A DNA stretch of 64,000 bases from CGIF01 sp031674855 (GTDB lineage Bacteria > Bacillota_I > Bacilli_A > Mycoplasmatales > CGIF01): the NCBI GenBank assembly GCA_031674855.1, contig CP125275.1:62001-126000 (forward strand). Reading direction: 5' to 3'. A program made the position numbers and the translations under genes. Below the pieces are notes generated by a model that was given only the letters and a program-made list of their open reading frames with translations, did no database searches and was not told where the DNA came from. This document shows positions 45,196 to 55,758 of this stretch, one piece after another. Within the stretch, counting starts at the first letter, position 1; every line of letters begins with the position of its first letter.

Positions 45196-45377
45196 TTACC
45201 TTTTGAAATTCACTAAAATTAATACCACTAAATTAAGCAAAGAAGTAATTACTAACCCCACATAGAAGCACAAGCATTGATTTTACCTCACTACTCATTC
45301 GGTTTAGTTTGCTTATGGTTTTCCAGCTCTTGCTTAAATTTTTTAACTTCTTGTTCTAATTCTTTCAGCGTGGTCAT
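45196..45377 (-). pseudogene. Decayed coiled-coil/membrane small protein
   Basis: ATG 45377 starts a 28-residue coiled coil (LKELEQEVKKFKQELE) ending at TAG. Further down, in a shifted frame, a hydrophobic segment (TSLLNLVVLILV) ends at 45196. The layout matches 41031-41225; two lesions break it. Confidence 0.45.
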
Positions 45378-45388
45378 AAATTAAAGGA

Positions 45389-45760
45389 TTATTTTTTAGT
45401 TTTAGCCCCTGTTTCTTTCAAATCCTTACTCAAAACAACTTTAACAACTCGTTTAGCCGGAATAGTGATTTTTTGTTTAGTTTGTAAATTCATAGCTATT
45501 CTTGGTTTAGTAATTGCTGTTTTAAAGGTATAAAAACTTGGTAATCTAATTACTTCGCCGTTGACTAAAGCTTATTTTTTAACTTCTAAGTATTCATTAA
45601 GCACTGATTCAATTTGAGCTTTAGTGAGCGAGTGAGTTTTAGCTATTTTGTCACTAATTCTATCTACTAAAACTTTCTTAGCTATTACGGAAGAAGTTGG
45701 TTTAACTGATTTAGTTGTTTTTATTTCTTTTTTTGTTGTTTTATTTACTTTGGTTGCCAT
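45389..45760 (-). pseudogene. hup: HU-like DNA-binding protein interrupted by in-frame TAA
   Basis: The gene encodes a Lys/Thr-rich N-terminal extension, then HU: LVDRISDKIAKTHSLTKAQIESVL, then after TAA (45572-45574) in the same frame ALVNGEVIRLPSFYTFKT, the HU beta-arm region with KITIPAKRVVKV. The stop lies exactly between the helical dimerisation part and the DNA-binding arms. No start is available for the second half. It is either a recent nonsense mutation or readthrough. HU normally compacts DNA. Confidence 0.7.
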
Positions 45761-45830
45761 GATTGTATGATATTTATAATTTATTCTAATTAGGATGAAT
45801 AATTACTGAAATTAGCGAGAAAGATAAGAA

Positions 45831-46205
45831 TTAAATTAAAAGCATTTTCTTTAATAATCGATTAACTTTATTCATCTCTTCGGGCTTTATTTCGCCGATC
45901 TTTCTTAATAATCTTTGTTTATCAAAAACTCGTATTTGATCCAACAGTATTTTACCGTCCTTATTTTTGACTAAATTTAGAACTACTAATTGTCATTTCT
46001 TATTTTCTTTAGTATTAGAAGTAATTGGTAAAGCAATTACTTGTGCTTCGGAAACAAGTATAATTAAAGCTGGTCTAATTTTATAAATTTCAGTTCCAAC
46101 AGTAGAGTCGAAATTCATTCAATAAATATTTCCTCGTTTTACTTCTATTGTTTTTTGAGCAGAATTTAAATGTTTTTTGTTTAAGTATGATTGTAGAGTG
46201 TTCAT
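45831..46205 (-). CDS. MazF/PemK-type toxin
   Basis: A 124-residue protein with VKRGNIYWMNF, the conserved RPALIILVS and IALPITSN, and a late LLDQIRVFDKQRL, as in the MazF/PemK family of sequence-specific mRNA interferases. The small upstream gene (46267-46485) is the likely antitoxin, 61 bp away on the same strand. Confidence 0.8.
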
Positions 46206-46266
46206 TGTTTCTAATGCAACACTTTTCTTTATTATAATAATTTTATATTTTTCTAATCCTTTACAA

Positions 46267-46485
46267 TTAATCCGGTAAACTTTCTCACTCGTTAATTAAC
46301 TGATCATCACTCAAATTTTCTCATTCTTGCAAAGCTTTTTTTTCTTGTTCTTCTCAACTTGATTGAAATGGTTGGTAAATCTGCCCTCCGGGAATACTCC
46401 GTATTTCATAGTCGATATGAGCTTTCTCTAGCAAAGATTTGACCTTAATTCCTTCATTAGTTTTAATAATTATTAGTTCAGTCAT
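46267..46485 (-). CDS. Probable antitoxin to MazF-like toxin
   Basis: A 72-residue acidic protein with a short beta-rich N-terminus (TELIIIKTNEGIKVKSLL) and a Glu/Trp-rich tail (Trp by TGA). Its place directly before mazF and its acidic, probably disordered C-terminus fit an antitoxin that binds toxin through its tail. No DNA-binding fold was recognised. Confidence 0.5.
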
Positions 46486-46530
46486 AATATTTAAATTTTA
46501 ATTCTTTTCTAAGATAAAACTCGGTTTTTC

Positions 46531-46788
46531 TTACTCGCTGATTCTGCCCTCTTTGATATACTGACCCAAAAGCTTTTGCTTCTCTCTATCAGGGACTAAT
46601 AAGCGAAAGACAATTTTATGTCTATAGAGATTTATTAAACATTGGTCGCACTGAATTTTCCCCACTTCCTCAGGATTGCTGCTTCAAAAATATCAATCAT
46701 TTTTATGAGCATAATACCATTCATCTTCAATAATTTCAACTTCGAATTGTTTCTGACAACGAAAACATTTGAATGATTTGGTTAACAT
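46531..46788 (-). CDS. Zinc-ribbon small protein
   Basis: An 85-residue protein with CFRCQKQF and CDQCL, a four-Cys zinc ribbon, and a basic helical C-terminus. Two TGA Trp codons lie between the Cys pairs. No partner is evident. Confidence 0.6.
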
Positions 46789-46821
46789 TTTGTTTAAAAT
46801 TTAATAAAAAATATTGAGAGA

Positions 46822-47225
46822 TTATTCTTGTTGAGCTTGTAATTGTTGATCATTCTTTTCTGGGTTTTCAAGAAAATTAATTATTTTCTGTGCATAATTA
46901 ACCGGATGTTGAAAAGCTGAATTTAAAGAAACTAAGGATTTATTCATTTCTTCTAATAATTCAACAAACTCTTTTACAAATTCTGAGCTTTCTTTATCAT
47001 AACCAAAAAGATGTTCCGAGAGATTGTTCACATTTTTCTTGTTTCTTTCGATAAACATTCTATTTTTTCACTGATAAAATCACTTCCACTTTTTTTTAAT
47101 GTCTTAATTTCACTAGAATCATGATACAATTTGCTTCATTCTTTGGCAGTTAGATTTTGATCGGTTTCTATATCAAAGTAAGCGATAGTTTCAGTTTTAG
47201 GTATTAAATTGTTGTTGTTTGTCAT
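46822..47225 (-). CDS. Hypothetical protein, two overlapping frames
   Basis: ATG 47225 opens an 83-residue frame (TNNNNLIPKTETIAYFD ... SEKIECLSKE) ending at 46974; ATG 47058 opens a second frame to 46822 (NVNNLSEHLFGYDKESSEF, helical). The two join smoothly if one base is shifted near 47040, giving about 134 residues. It may be one frameshifted gene or two overlapping genes. Not recognised. Confidence 0.45.
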
Positions 47226-47345
47226 TTTTTTATTATCAAAAATTTCTTTGATTTTTATTTCACCATTGTTTAAGTTCAATGGTTAAGCTGTTTGTAGTAA
47301 AGGATTAATTTTTGCCTAGTTTTAATCAACCTATTTTGACTGATG

Positions 47346-47627
47346 TTATTTCAAATAATTACCAATAAATAGCATGACAATCCCCGACATTCCAATAAAA
47401 AAAACTCAATATCAAGTTTCAGACCGATTTCACTGTTTTTCCCAATCTCCTTCCTTTTTAGGTAGTTTGAGAATATAAAGCAAATAAAAGATGCTAATCA
47501 AGCAATTAATCAACAAACCTACCGCACTTCATTTTTTTAACCATGGAGTAAAGAAAATAAGTTGGATAAAAATTGCTACAAGCAATCAGATAATTGTATG
47601 TTTCTTAACTGGTTTTTGGGAAAACAT
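47346..47627 (-). CDS. Small polytopic membrane protein
   Basis: A 93-residue protein with three hydrophobic segments (IIWLLVAIFIQLIFF, GLLINCLISIFYLLYI, VFFIGMSGIVMLFIG) and Trp mostly by TGA. Intact. Function unknown. Confidence 0.6.
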
Positions 47628-47740
47628 TTGTTCATATATTTTTAGCAATGCTTATTAAATAATTTTAACCTACTACTTTTACTAATTTTTGGAGCACGCA
47701 ATCATCGGTGCTCCAAATTTTCCTTCAAAATTTTTGTTAA

Positions 47741-47959
47741 TTAGTGACAGGCAGCTATACAGATACCAGTAGCAATTCCGCAACCCGCTACGCATGCTGG
47801 CATACCGAGAGGCATAAAAGCTCCAACCACAGAACATTTGCCCATGCACGCAACAAGTCCGGCTTGACACACTTCTGCACAACTCGCTTCAACTTTACCA
47901 TAATTTTCCATTGTTGCTACCAACACCACTGTTGGCACTCATATTTTGTTTATTTTCAT
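47741..47959 (-). CDS. Small secreted Cys-rich peptide, fungal-like
   Basis: A 72-residue product from ATG 47959. An N-terminal hydrophobic stretch (IWVPTVVLVAT) is followed by eight Cys in the pattern CxxxC, CxxxC, CxxxC and CxxxC (SCAEVCQAGLVACMGKC ... ACVAGCGIATGICIAACH). The Ala/Gly-rich CxxxC pattern resembles small Cys-rich fungal secreted proteins of the zygote-specific type. Origin from a fungal host is inference. Its upstream element is shared with the gene at 56576. Confidence 0.6.
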
Positions 47960-47991
47960 GCTTTTTAATAAATTTATTCTTTTAGTTTTAT

Positions 47992-48095
47992 TACTAAATT
48001 AACCAGTTTAGCCCTAGACGATTACTACTAAAATTGCTTTTAAAAGAATACTAGTAATCGTAGTAATCGTTTTAGTATTGATTACTAGTTCTTTG
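47992..48095 (-). promoter_or_regulatory. Upstream element shared with 56461-56558
   Basis: On the minus strand, upstream of the Cys-rich peptide, AGTAGTAATCG, AGGGCTAAACTGG and TTAATTTAGT occur in the same order as upstream of the gene at 56576. About 36 of 39 bases agree by eye (48029-47992 against 56521-56558). Further CGATTACTA and TAGTAATCG copies lie just beyond, forming inverted repeats. It is likely a common promoter or operator. Confidence 0.65.
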
Positions 48096-48231
48096 CGGTT
48101 TGGTTTTGCTTTCCTTCATATAGACAGTTTGTATTTTAAAGTAAGAAATTATTTCTTACTCATTATAGTTTTATAAAGAATGAGGACTGTCTTGGGTATT
48201 TTAAAAGATTAATAAACATTTAAAATTGGTC

Positions 48232-48258
48232 AAAAAACCTAATTGTCTAGGTTTTTTT
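48232..48258. terminator. Rho-independent terminator-like hairpin
   Basis: AAAAAACCTA pairs with TAGGTTTTTT across a short loop, with A and T runs on both sides so that it could act in either direction. Confidence 0.6.
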
Positions 48259-48367
48259 GATGATTGAGAATATTTAGTAAGCAGTAAAAGAACCAATGTT
48301 CTCTTGGATATTTAGATAAATTTGTTCAAAGAGAAAAGTGAGAATAATGGAGATAGTGAGGATTTAT

Positions 48368-48480
48368 TTAAGCAAAATCAATCTGAATATATTTTTCAGT
48401 CGTGGCAATACTAGAATGACCTAACAATTCAGCGATTGTTAGGAGTTTTGCGACCATATGCTTTATAAAAATGAGGAGTA
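48368..48480 (-). pseudogene. Tyrosine recombinase C-terminal remnant
   Basis: The minus strand reads LLTIAELLGHSSIATTEKY followed by IQIDFA and TAA. This is the XerC/D-type C-terminus with the conserved GHSS His and the catalytic Tyr. Upstream bases resemble a broken TPHxxR region in other frames. No full gene remains. Confidence 0.75.
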
Positions 48481-48506
48481 GTTGTTGATTGGTAAGTGAT
48501 TTGGGA

Positions 48507-48626
48507 TTATTCATAGCGATTGGTATCTTTGATACAAGTTATTTCTTTTGTTGTTAAATTTCTAAAAAATTTACTCACTAATTTACCACAAGTTACACAT
48601 TTTTCCTTCTTCGGTTGTTTAATCAT
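48507..48626 (-). CDS. Short Cys-containing ORF
   Basis: A 39-residue frame from ATG 48626: basic start, CVTCGKL, a basic stretch and a third Cys. It could be the start of a truncated zinc-ribbon gene, lying directly upstream of the recombinase remnant. Weakly supported. Confidence 0.3.
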   Translation of the reverse strand: MIKQPKKEKCVTCGKLVSKFFRNLTTKEITCIKDTNRYE

Positions 48627-48774
48627 ATTCTTTTTCTATTTTAGGAAAATTCATATAGACAAAAAGTAAAAAAACTAACTCTTAGAAAAAGTTCTTATTA
48701 ATATAAAATTATAATATATCATTGTAATATTGAAAAAGCCTAGTAGGTGAATGGTGTTGGAAAATGTCAGTTAC

Positions 48775-50818
48775 CTACCTAGTAAGCCTACTTGGCTCTT
48801 TGAGTTGCTCCTGAAATTTAACTTTATCCATTTCTCGTACTTCTTGATTTACCTGTTCGGCTTTTGGTCGTTCATCAGGATTAGCATTTCAATACTTCTC
48901 GATTAAATCCTGTAAAAATTTCGGAATTAAAAATCCCTCAAAGTTATTATCCAAATATTCAGGTGATTTAGGTATCAAAAATCCATCATTAAATCTAGGT
49001 CTGAGATTATTTTCTACTATTTCTTTGACTAATTTTTCTTCTTTTATATATAACCATGATAAGGTTCTAATCCAGTCAAAATTTCATAGATAACCATCGC
49101 CAGCGAATAAATATCACTGCTTTGGGTATAAGACCGTCCTTGCAGAACTTCCGGAGCTACATAAGGAAGGACACCGAAAATGGTTTTGTTTTCTCTGTGA
49201 TCATCAAAAAATCGACTTAGACCAAAATCAGTAATGACAATCTTTGGCTTAGATTCACTACCTCTTTTTGTTAATAAAATATTCCCTAGATGAAAATCGC
49301 TATGAATTATATCTTGATCATGTATGTTTCATAGCCCAGATGCGACCTCCATAGAATAAATGATCCTTTCATGCCAGTTGATCTCATTATTTTTTAGGTA
49401 CTCTCTAATAATGCCATGTTCACAATAATGCATAACTAAAGCATAATCGCCTCTGGGATTTTGTGTGACGCCATAGCAAATTGGAGCTGATGCAGACAAG
49501 GCTTTATGATTAATGAGTTCTTGAAGCAAAAATTTTTTATCGATGTTTTTTTTAGTGAAAAATTTTAAAGCCACAGAGGGGGGATTACTAACTCGGAACC
49601 GGCTGTTCCCCTTGAGTTAGCTGTTTCTCTTCTTGCTTTATAAACATCACTGGAATATCCTTTGCCAATTTTCTCCAGCTCAGAAAATTGCTCATAAGGA
49701 ATTAATGAGAAGATTTCTGATTTCCTCATTCGATTTTGATAGAGAAATTTTTTAATTTCCTTATCGCTGACTTTCGAACTTACTTGTTTATTTCCAACAT
49801 CGATTCCAAAAAAAACCTAGATCATAAAAGTAATTAATTAGTTCTAAACTGATAGGTAAATCTTCAAGCTCAAAGTCAATTTCATTATTTGCAATTCCCA
49901 GCACTCTTAATTTAGTTAAATCTTTTAGAGAACGGAGGCTACCAAAAAATCGATTATGAATGCCAGTCTCAAATTTTTCCTTATCAGTATTATCAATGCG
50001 AAGAGTGTCCAAATTTACAAAACGATTAAAAATCGAAATATCTTGTTTAACTAGGTTATTGTTGTTGATGATTAGATTAGTTAACTTATCAGGATTTAAA
50101 GAAGAAAGAAATTCTAAATCTTCTAGATAATTATCAGAAAAATCAAAATTCGTGAGATTAGGTAAATAAGTTAAATTTATTTTGCTTATCTTGTTTTTGT
50201 TAAAAATTAGTCAAGTAAGTTTATGTCCATCAACAATTTTTAAAGAAGAAATTTTATTAAAAGAGTAGTTAAGTATTATGACATTGGTCCGAGCAAAATC
50301 TAAAAGTTCTAAATTTCCCGCTAACTTTTTTCAGTTGCTTCTCGGTTTATCATTATCGTGATCTCAGCCAGACACGAATAAAGCAGAAGTTTTTTCTTCT
50401 TCTCATAGTTCCGGAAGCTGAGCATTTAAATGAGCTTGAACATCTCTAAGATTTTCTTTGTCTCAAGTTAATTGGCAATCTTTTGAACAAAAATCAATAT
50501 CTTCTTCTCGATCACTAAAAAACCTATGATCTCTTTGTATTTTTTTTAAACAATGATCGCAATTTACAAAATCTTTTCAATATTCTTTCCATTCATTATT
50601 TAGTATTTTTCAATCAGAATCAGAGTAATTTTTTAAATTTGATGGAGTAAATTTTTTTTCATCCTTTAATCAAGAAGCAAAATAACTGCTGTTAGGAAAA
50701 ACCTTAATCTCTAATCATTCTTTCGTTTCTTCCTTATTAAACTATTAACAATTCATTTCTTGGTTATTTTTTCGTCAAAATCTTTGAATAAACCGTCCTG
50801 TTCTTTTCAATTTTCCAT
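48775..50818 (-). pseudogene. Decayed LRR plus TKL-like protein kinase
   Basis: The pieces run in order but in several frames: a short start (ATG 50818), a Cys/His-rich segment (CDHCLKKI, FCSKDC), LRRs (about 50300-49790, ending FFWNRCWK and TAA), then a kinase domain with IGKGYSSDVYKA, VALKFF, IIHSDFHLGNIL, ITDFGLSR, YVAPEVL and SSDIYSLAMVIYE. At least four frame changes or stops lie near 50730, 49795, 49580 and 49050. The catalytic residues survive in the pieces. The kinase resembles the intact one at 53837-55654 and the expanded kinases of glomeromycotan fungi. Confidence 0.75.
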
Positions 50819-51114
50819 ATCATGATTTTTTGCTTTTTAATAAATTAGGTTTGAGTTGGTTTGAATGCTATTTGTCTTAAACAGTTCTTGTTGAGATAAA
50901 GTTGCAAATTTAACAATTTTGCTAAAATTTGATAAAGAAGAAAAATTGTATTAATTTTTAAAACAAAGATTTTAAACAGAAGTTAATTTATAATCGGTAT
51001 TTTAAGAAATTTGAAATTGAAAAAGATAGTGAAAAAGTTCAAACATTAGATAGGTTTTATAGTGAAAAAATAATAGATAATATTATTTCAGGAATTCTTT
51101 TGACTATCATTTAT
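50819..51114. other. Intergenic stretch, possible fragment
   Basis: Mostly non-coding. A plus-strand frame without start (about 50964-51125) ends in a hydrophobic helix (ISGILLTIIYLIQ), perhaps the end of a lost membrane gene. Nothing else is seen. Confidence 0.35.
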
Positions 51115-51402
51115 TTAATTCAGTAACACTAAATCTTTTTCAATCGACTTCTTAAATGATAAATCTACTTTGTTTAAATTAATCAAATCAACTTTAAATG
51201 ATAAATCAGATTCTATTAATTCTTCATTCAGATTTAGAATTTCATTTCTAGGAATATTAGCAAGATAACAAAGATCTAAATCAGAATATTTTTTAGCATT
51301 TCCTTTGGTGCGAGAGCCGTAAGCGTAGAATTGATAAGGATAGCGATCAAGGATATTTTTGATTATTTGATAATCAATATCACTAATAATTAATTTATTC
51401 AT
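51115..51402 (-). CDS. MNT-type nucleotidyltransferase (antitoxin)
   Basis: A 95-residue minimal nucleotidyltransferase: AYGSRTKGNAKKYSDLDLCY gives the GSxxxG(X)SDxD catalytic signature. In HEPN/MNT modules this enzyme modifies the HEPN toxin and neutralises it. Its ATG overlaps the stop of the HEPN gene by one base (TAATG), so the two are co-translated. Confidence 0.88.
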   Translation of the reverse strand: MNKLIISDIDYQIIKNILDRYPYQFYAYGSRTKGNAKKYSDLDLCYLANIPRNEILNLNEELIESDLSFKVDLINLNKVDLSFKKSIEKDLVLLN

Positions 51403-51812
51403 TACTTTATTTTCCCTAAATTAATAATTAATTTTCTGAACTCTGCAAGAAATTTAGGGATAAAATTGAGGATATTTTGAAAAGTATCGCCATCATAGAC
51501 ATGGGCGGTCATATTTCGTTCTTTGCCGAAATCAAATCAGACTTGCGGATCTTCTAAATAACCAAATTGGGCGGATGAGCGAAATACTTCTCTAGGACTA
51601 AGGGCTTCTGTTCCTTGAATTTCTAAAATTTTTTTAAGGGTTTTTCAAGCCAATTCATAAGATATTTCAAAAGCCTTGATTATTCCCATTTCTTCTAGTT
51701 CAGTGATTTCTTCTGATTCAAACTTTTTAAAAGAGTTAGTCATCGTGATTTCCATATCAATCAATGGTTGAATATTAACTGACTCTAGAATTATCTTTTC
51801 TTTTTTGTTCAT
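51402..51812 (-). CDS. HEPN toxin (HI0074-like)
   Basis: A 136-residue helical protein of the nucleotidyltransferase substrate-binding family. ERNMTAHVYD matches the HEPN RxxxxH signature (R-N-M-T-A-H) of RNA-cleaving toxins; PREVFRSSAQFGYLEDP is also typical. It pairs with the MNT gene downstream. Confidence 0.88.
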
Positions 51813-51847
51813 TTTTATTTTTACTTAACAAAAGTCTTTTTTTTATT

Positions 51848-53827
51848 TTATTTATTAATATCAAAATCAACTATTTGATTTTCTAACTGTAAACTAATCG
51901 TTTTCTCTAATTTATTTATCTCACTATTAAACTTACTGATTTCACTCATCTCATTTTTTAACTCTCTTTCTAAAAATTTAATATTCTTACCTAATTCACT
52001 AATGGTTGATTTCATATCATCAAGAGTGAGTGTTGGTTTATCTTCTCAAATATTAGTAGCAACTTGATAGATTTCATGCTCATTAGTAAAGAATTGATTA
52101 TTATCTTTGAGATTTAATAAATCGTTCACTAATTGAACTGAACTTAACTCAGAATGTTTATTGATTAATTCAGTTAAAAGTATTCTTTGTCTTTTGATTT
52201 CATTAGTGTTATCATTTTTTTCTAAATGTTCTTTAAATAACTCCACACTCTCATTTTTAAATTTGCCTTTAAAATGGTCAATGATGAGCGGGATAGTCTC
52301 GGCGATTACTTCTTTAACATAAGGAACGGGAACAGGCGAGGCTTTTACCGCACTTACTACCAATTTCGAACCTTTTTCTAAACGGACATATTTGCCACTG
52401 CCGACTACGGTTTTTTGTTCCATCAAATTGACAATTTCTTGGAGCAAAATAATGGTTTCTTTACGAGTGTTGATAAATAATTGTTTAGAATTGAGATAGT
52501 TGCGGACTTGCGAAATTAGTTGTTTAAAAAAGGCAGGATTATTGGTTAATTCTAATATCAATCGTTCTTTTTGATCAACGGGAATGAGTTTTTCGTAAGT
52601 CTCTATTCTTCCTTCTAATTTAGCTTTTGCTAATTGTAGGGATAGGTTTTGTTCTTTCAGCTTTTCAAATTCAATTAATTGCGATTGCTGAGTTTGCTCT
52701 TCTTCTTCGATGATCTTTCTTTTTTCTAAAACTAATTCTTTTGACTCATCATTAGTTAATTGCAGAATCGGATTTTTCTTTTGTCCTTCGATTAAAAGGG
52801 ATTTATTTTTTAATCTATTTTCTAATTCGATTTCCAAATTAACTAAGGATTCACAGTCTGAGAGAATATGTTGTATTTTTCTAACAAACTCATTACCTAA
52901 TTTCTTTCGCAATTCTTTTTTGATATCATTATATTCGTCTTCTAAATCAAGTGAATTATCTAAATTTTGCTTGTCAGCTTTCTTAAATTCCAAGTAACTC
53001 GTGATTAGTTGTTGAATTAAATCTTTTTCCGGTAGCACATTGAGAAAGTCATCAATAATCTTTTGTTTTTGATTCTTAATGAGATTAACTAGTTCTTGAA
53101 TGCGGATTTCTAAATAGTTGATCTGAACTTCTTTCTCTTGAAATAGAGAATTTTGTTCTTGGAGAAATTGATTTTCCTTGATTAAATCCTCAGCATTTTT
53201 TTTAAAACTAGTAACAATTTTATCGGTTGATTCAACAATTATTTTTGGTTCATAATTTCCTTCTTTAAGGACAGAATCAAGCACGGTTTTTAAGTGTTCG
53301 TATTTTATCGTCAAGTCTCAAAATAGGCGAGGGTTTTTTTTGCCTAATTTAACTAACCGATCTCTTTTTTCTTTTCAATCATCTTTTAAGATTTTTTCTA
53401 AATTAGTTCCTTGATAAGAAAAATTATCTAAACTGAGAGGTAAGTGTTTTAATCCGCAGTTGAAACCGATTTCTTTATTATTGTCAATATTTAGTTCTTT
53501 TAGATTAGTTAAATTTTCTAAGAAATTTAAATTTTCTAGATTGTTTCTTTGAATGTGTAAGATTTTAATGCTGGGGCAATTTTCAATAACTAGCTCTTTT
53601 ATTTTACAACCCTCAATGAAACATTCTTCGAGCAAGGGAAGATTTTTCAGAGTTAATTTTTCAATCTCTCTTTCATTTTTGCTATTTTCTAAATTTATCT
53701 TTGATAATTGTTCGTAATCTTCAATGATTAGATTACCGGAGATTATATCTCTTCTTTTGCTCTTAATCTTTGGTGAGAATTTTGGAAAATTATTCTCTAA
53801 TCATTTTTGGGATTGTGAATTTATCAT
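51848..53827 (-). CDS. LRR and coiled-coil protein, 659 aa
   Basis: Intact from ATG 53827, nine bases after the kinase stop, so probably one transcript. LRR-type repeats at about 60-145 (LLEECFIEGCKIKELVIENCP, split here as LRR units) lead into a long coiled coil (about 190-420) and a helical domain with VVGSGKYVRLEKGSKLVV, ending in a second coiled coil. It is the same architecture as the other LRR proteins but follows a kinase, suggesting substrate or partner roles. Confidence 0.8.
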
Positions 53828-53836
53828 ATAAAACTT

Positions 53837-55654
53837 TTACTTTGAGGTTTCAATAGCACAAACCAATTCTTCCCCCTTTTCTGATTTAGAATCAAAAACT
53901 TTTTCACAATAATCTTTGATTTCAGAAACTAGTTTTTTATTAGTTTTTGCTTCTAATTTTTCTTCCAAATTATCTATTTCATCACCCAAATCATCATCTT
54001 TATTTTTCATTCATTGTAGATTGAGTTCTATGAAATTATCTACTAGATTATTTGTTTGTTCATCAAGGTTGTTTTTGATGGATAGTAATTTTTGATTTAG
54101 AGATTCTTTGTTTTTAGTTTTTGAGGAACTACCTTCATTAGTAACTAGTTTATCCAATTTTACTTTTAATTGACTAGTATTAATTAATTGAGAATTAATC
54201 TTCCTTATACTGCTTTTTTTGAGGGAAAAGTTTTCCGAGCGTGTATAACTCAAAGTTTTAATATTGAATTCATTTTTATTAAGAATATCCCTTTCGAATC
54301 TTTTTAATTCTGAAACTATTTCATTTATATTAGGTCTTTTATTTGGATCTGAATCTCAACATTTCTTAATCAATTCCTCATAAAATTCATAAATTTTGTG
54401 ACCAAACGAATCTTGTTCTTGAGGAAATTTTGGTCTCAAGTCGTTAAAAAATATCTCCTCAATCAATTTTTCTTTGCTCGTAATGCTATTTAGACTAAAT
54501 TCATGAAATGGAGATGATTCTGATAAAATTTCATACATCAACATTCCTAAAGCATAGATATCACTTGAATAAGTGTGATTTTCTCCTTTAAGCAATTCGG
54601 GTGCAACATAAGGTAAATTTCCATACAAACTTCCCTTTTTGGATTCATTTTCAGAACAAGAAAGTCCGAAGTCAATAATATGGGGATTTATTACTCAACC
54701 TCCTTTTTTGAAAAATAGCATATTTCCAGGATGTAAGTCTCGGTGGATGAATTGTTTTTGGTGCAAAAATTCAATTTTTTCACACATGCTTAATATTCAC
54801 ATATGCTTCATGCCCATTCCTCTTCAAAATAAAATTTCTTCCTTAGAAAGAAAAAATTTTAGTAAACTAAAAAAATCAATTAATTTGTTAATTCCCTTAA
54901 ATTCAGCAGTTTCATAAATATCATTTAGGTTTTTATGCAAATCACCTCCGTTTATATATTCACTAATAAGTATATAATTTCCATCATGATCTTTGGAGAT
55001 ACCATGAAAAGAAGGAGTGAAATATCCACCAATATTAAATACTTTATTATTTAGTGGGATACTTTCCAAAAATCAACTATTATACATTTCATTCTCCTGA
55101 ATATTTTCTTCAAGAAAGTAACTACCGACTTTCTTTGAGTCAAAAACTTTTAATGCCAAAAAATCATTTTCCTTGCCCAAGATTTTCTTAATTCCCACGA
55201 GAACACTCGCAATTGCTTTTTTCTTCCCGCTTTTGGGCATGAAAAAATCAGTTTTTGCTTTATAGATCTTCCCAAAACCTCCTTCGCCAAAAACTTTGTT
55301 GTTTCCTTTTTCGTCTTTCTCAATTTCAAGTTGTTCGTAAGGAATTCATTCGATCCTAGAAATTCTAGGTCGAGCTAATTGTTGCTCCCGAATAAAATTA
55401 TTAATCTTATCATTTCCGCTGTCTCAGTTCTCAAAGTTTGCACGAATTTTTTTTTCAAGACATTCATCACAAAGCGTATTTCCAGAAACGACATTTAAAA
55501 AGTTAAAATTCATGTCTTTTCCATAAGGAACTTTGCACCGAGGACAAGTCCCATATTTTCTTTGCGAAACCGCCTCTTCGTTAGGAAAAATTTCGGCTAT
55601 TCTACATTCTTCTTCTGTTGATTGAAGAGAATTTTCCTCTCTATTGTCAGTCAT
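53837..55654 (-). CDS. Eukaryote-like protein kinase with N-terminal zinc ribbon
   Basis: A 605-residue intact kinase. Zinc ribbon: CPRC at 37-40 and CDEC at 62-65. Kinase domain: Gly-loop GEGGFG (123-128), catalytic Lys in LALKVF (169), HRDLHPGN (304-311), DFG (328-330), APE (351-353) and SSDIYALGMLMYE. All key residues are present, so it should be active. The C-terminal ~190 residues are helical. HRDLHxGN and overall style resemble TKL-like kinases of glomeromycotan fungi and their endobacteria; transfer is inference. It is followed by the LRR gene and HEPN/MNT on the same strand. Confidence 0.88.
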
Positions 55655-55758
55655 ATGTGATATAATAATAGTTTTGGTATATTTAAATTCAAATAAAAAT
55701 AATCTAATTTTTACCTTTATCTAAACGACTACAATAAAAACCAGAAAAGAAAAAAAAT

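Larger units (their letters stand above)
48115..48661. mobile_element. Possible element remnant between 12-bp direct repeats
   Basis: TTCATATAGACA occurs at 48115-48126 and 48650-48661. Between them lie a tyrosine-recombinase remnant, a small Cys-containing frame and two hairpins (AGACAGT at 48122 paired with ACTGTCT at 48186, and the terminator). Direct repeats of 12 bp can arise by chance in AT-rich DNA, so this is tentative. Confidence 0.35.
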
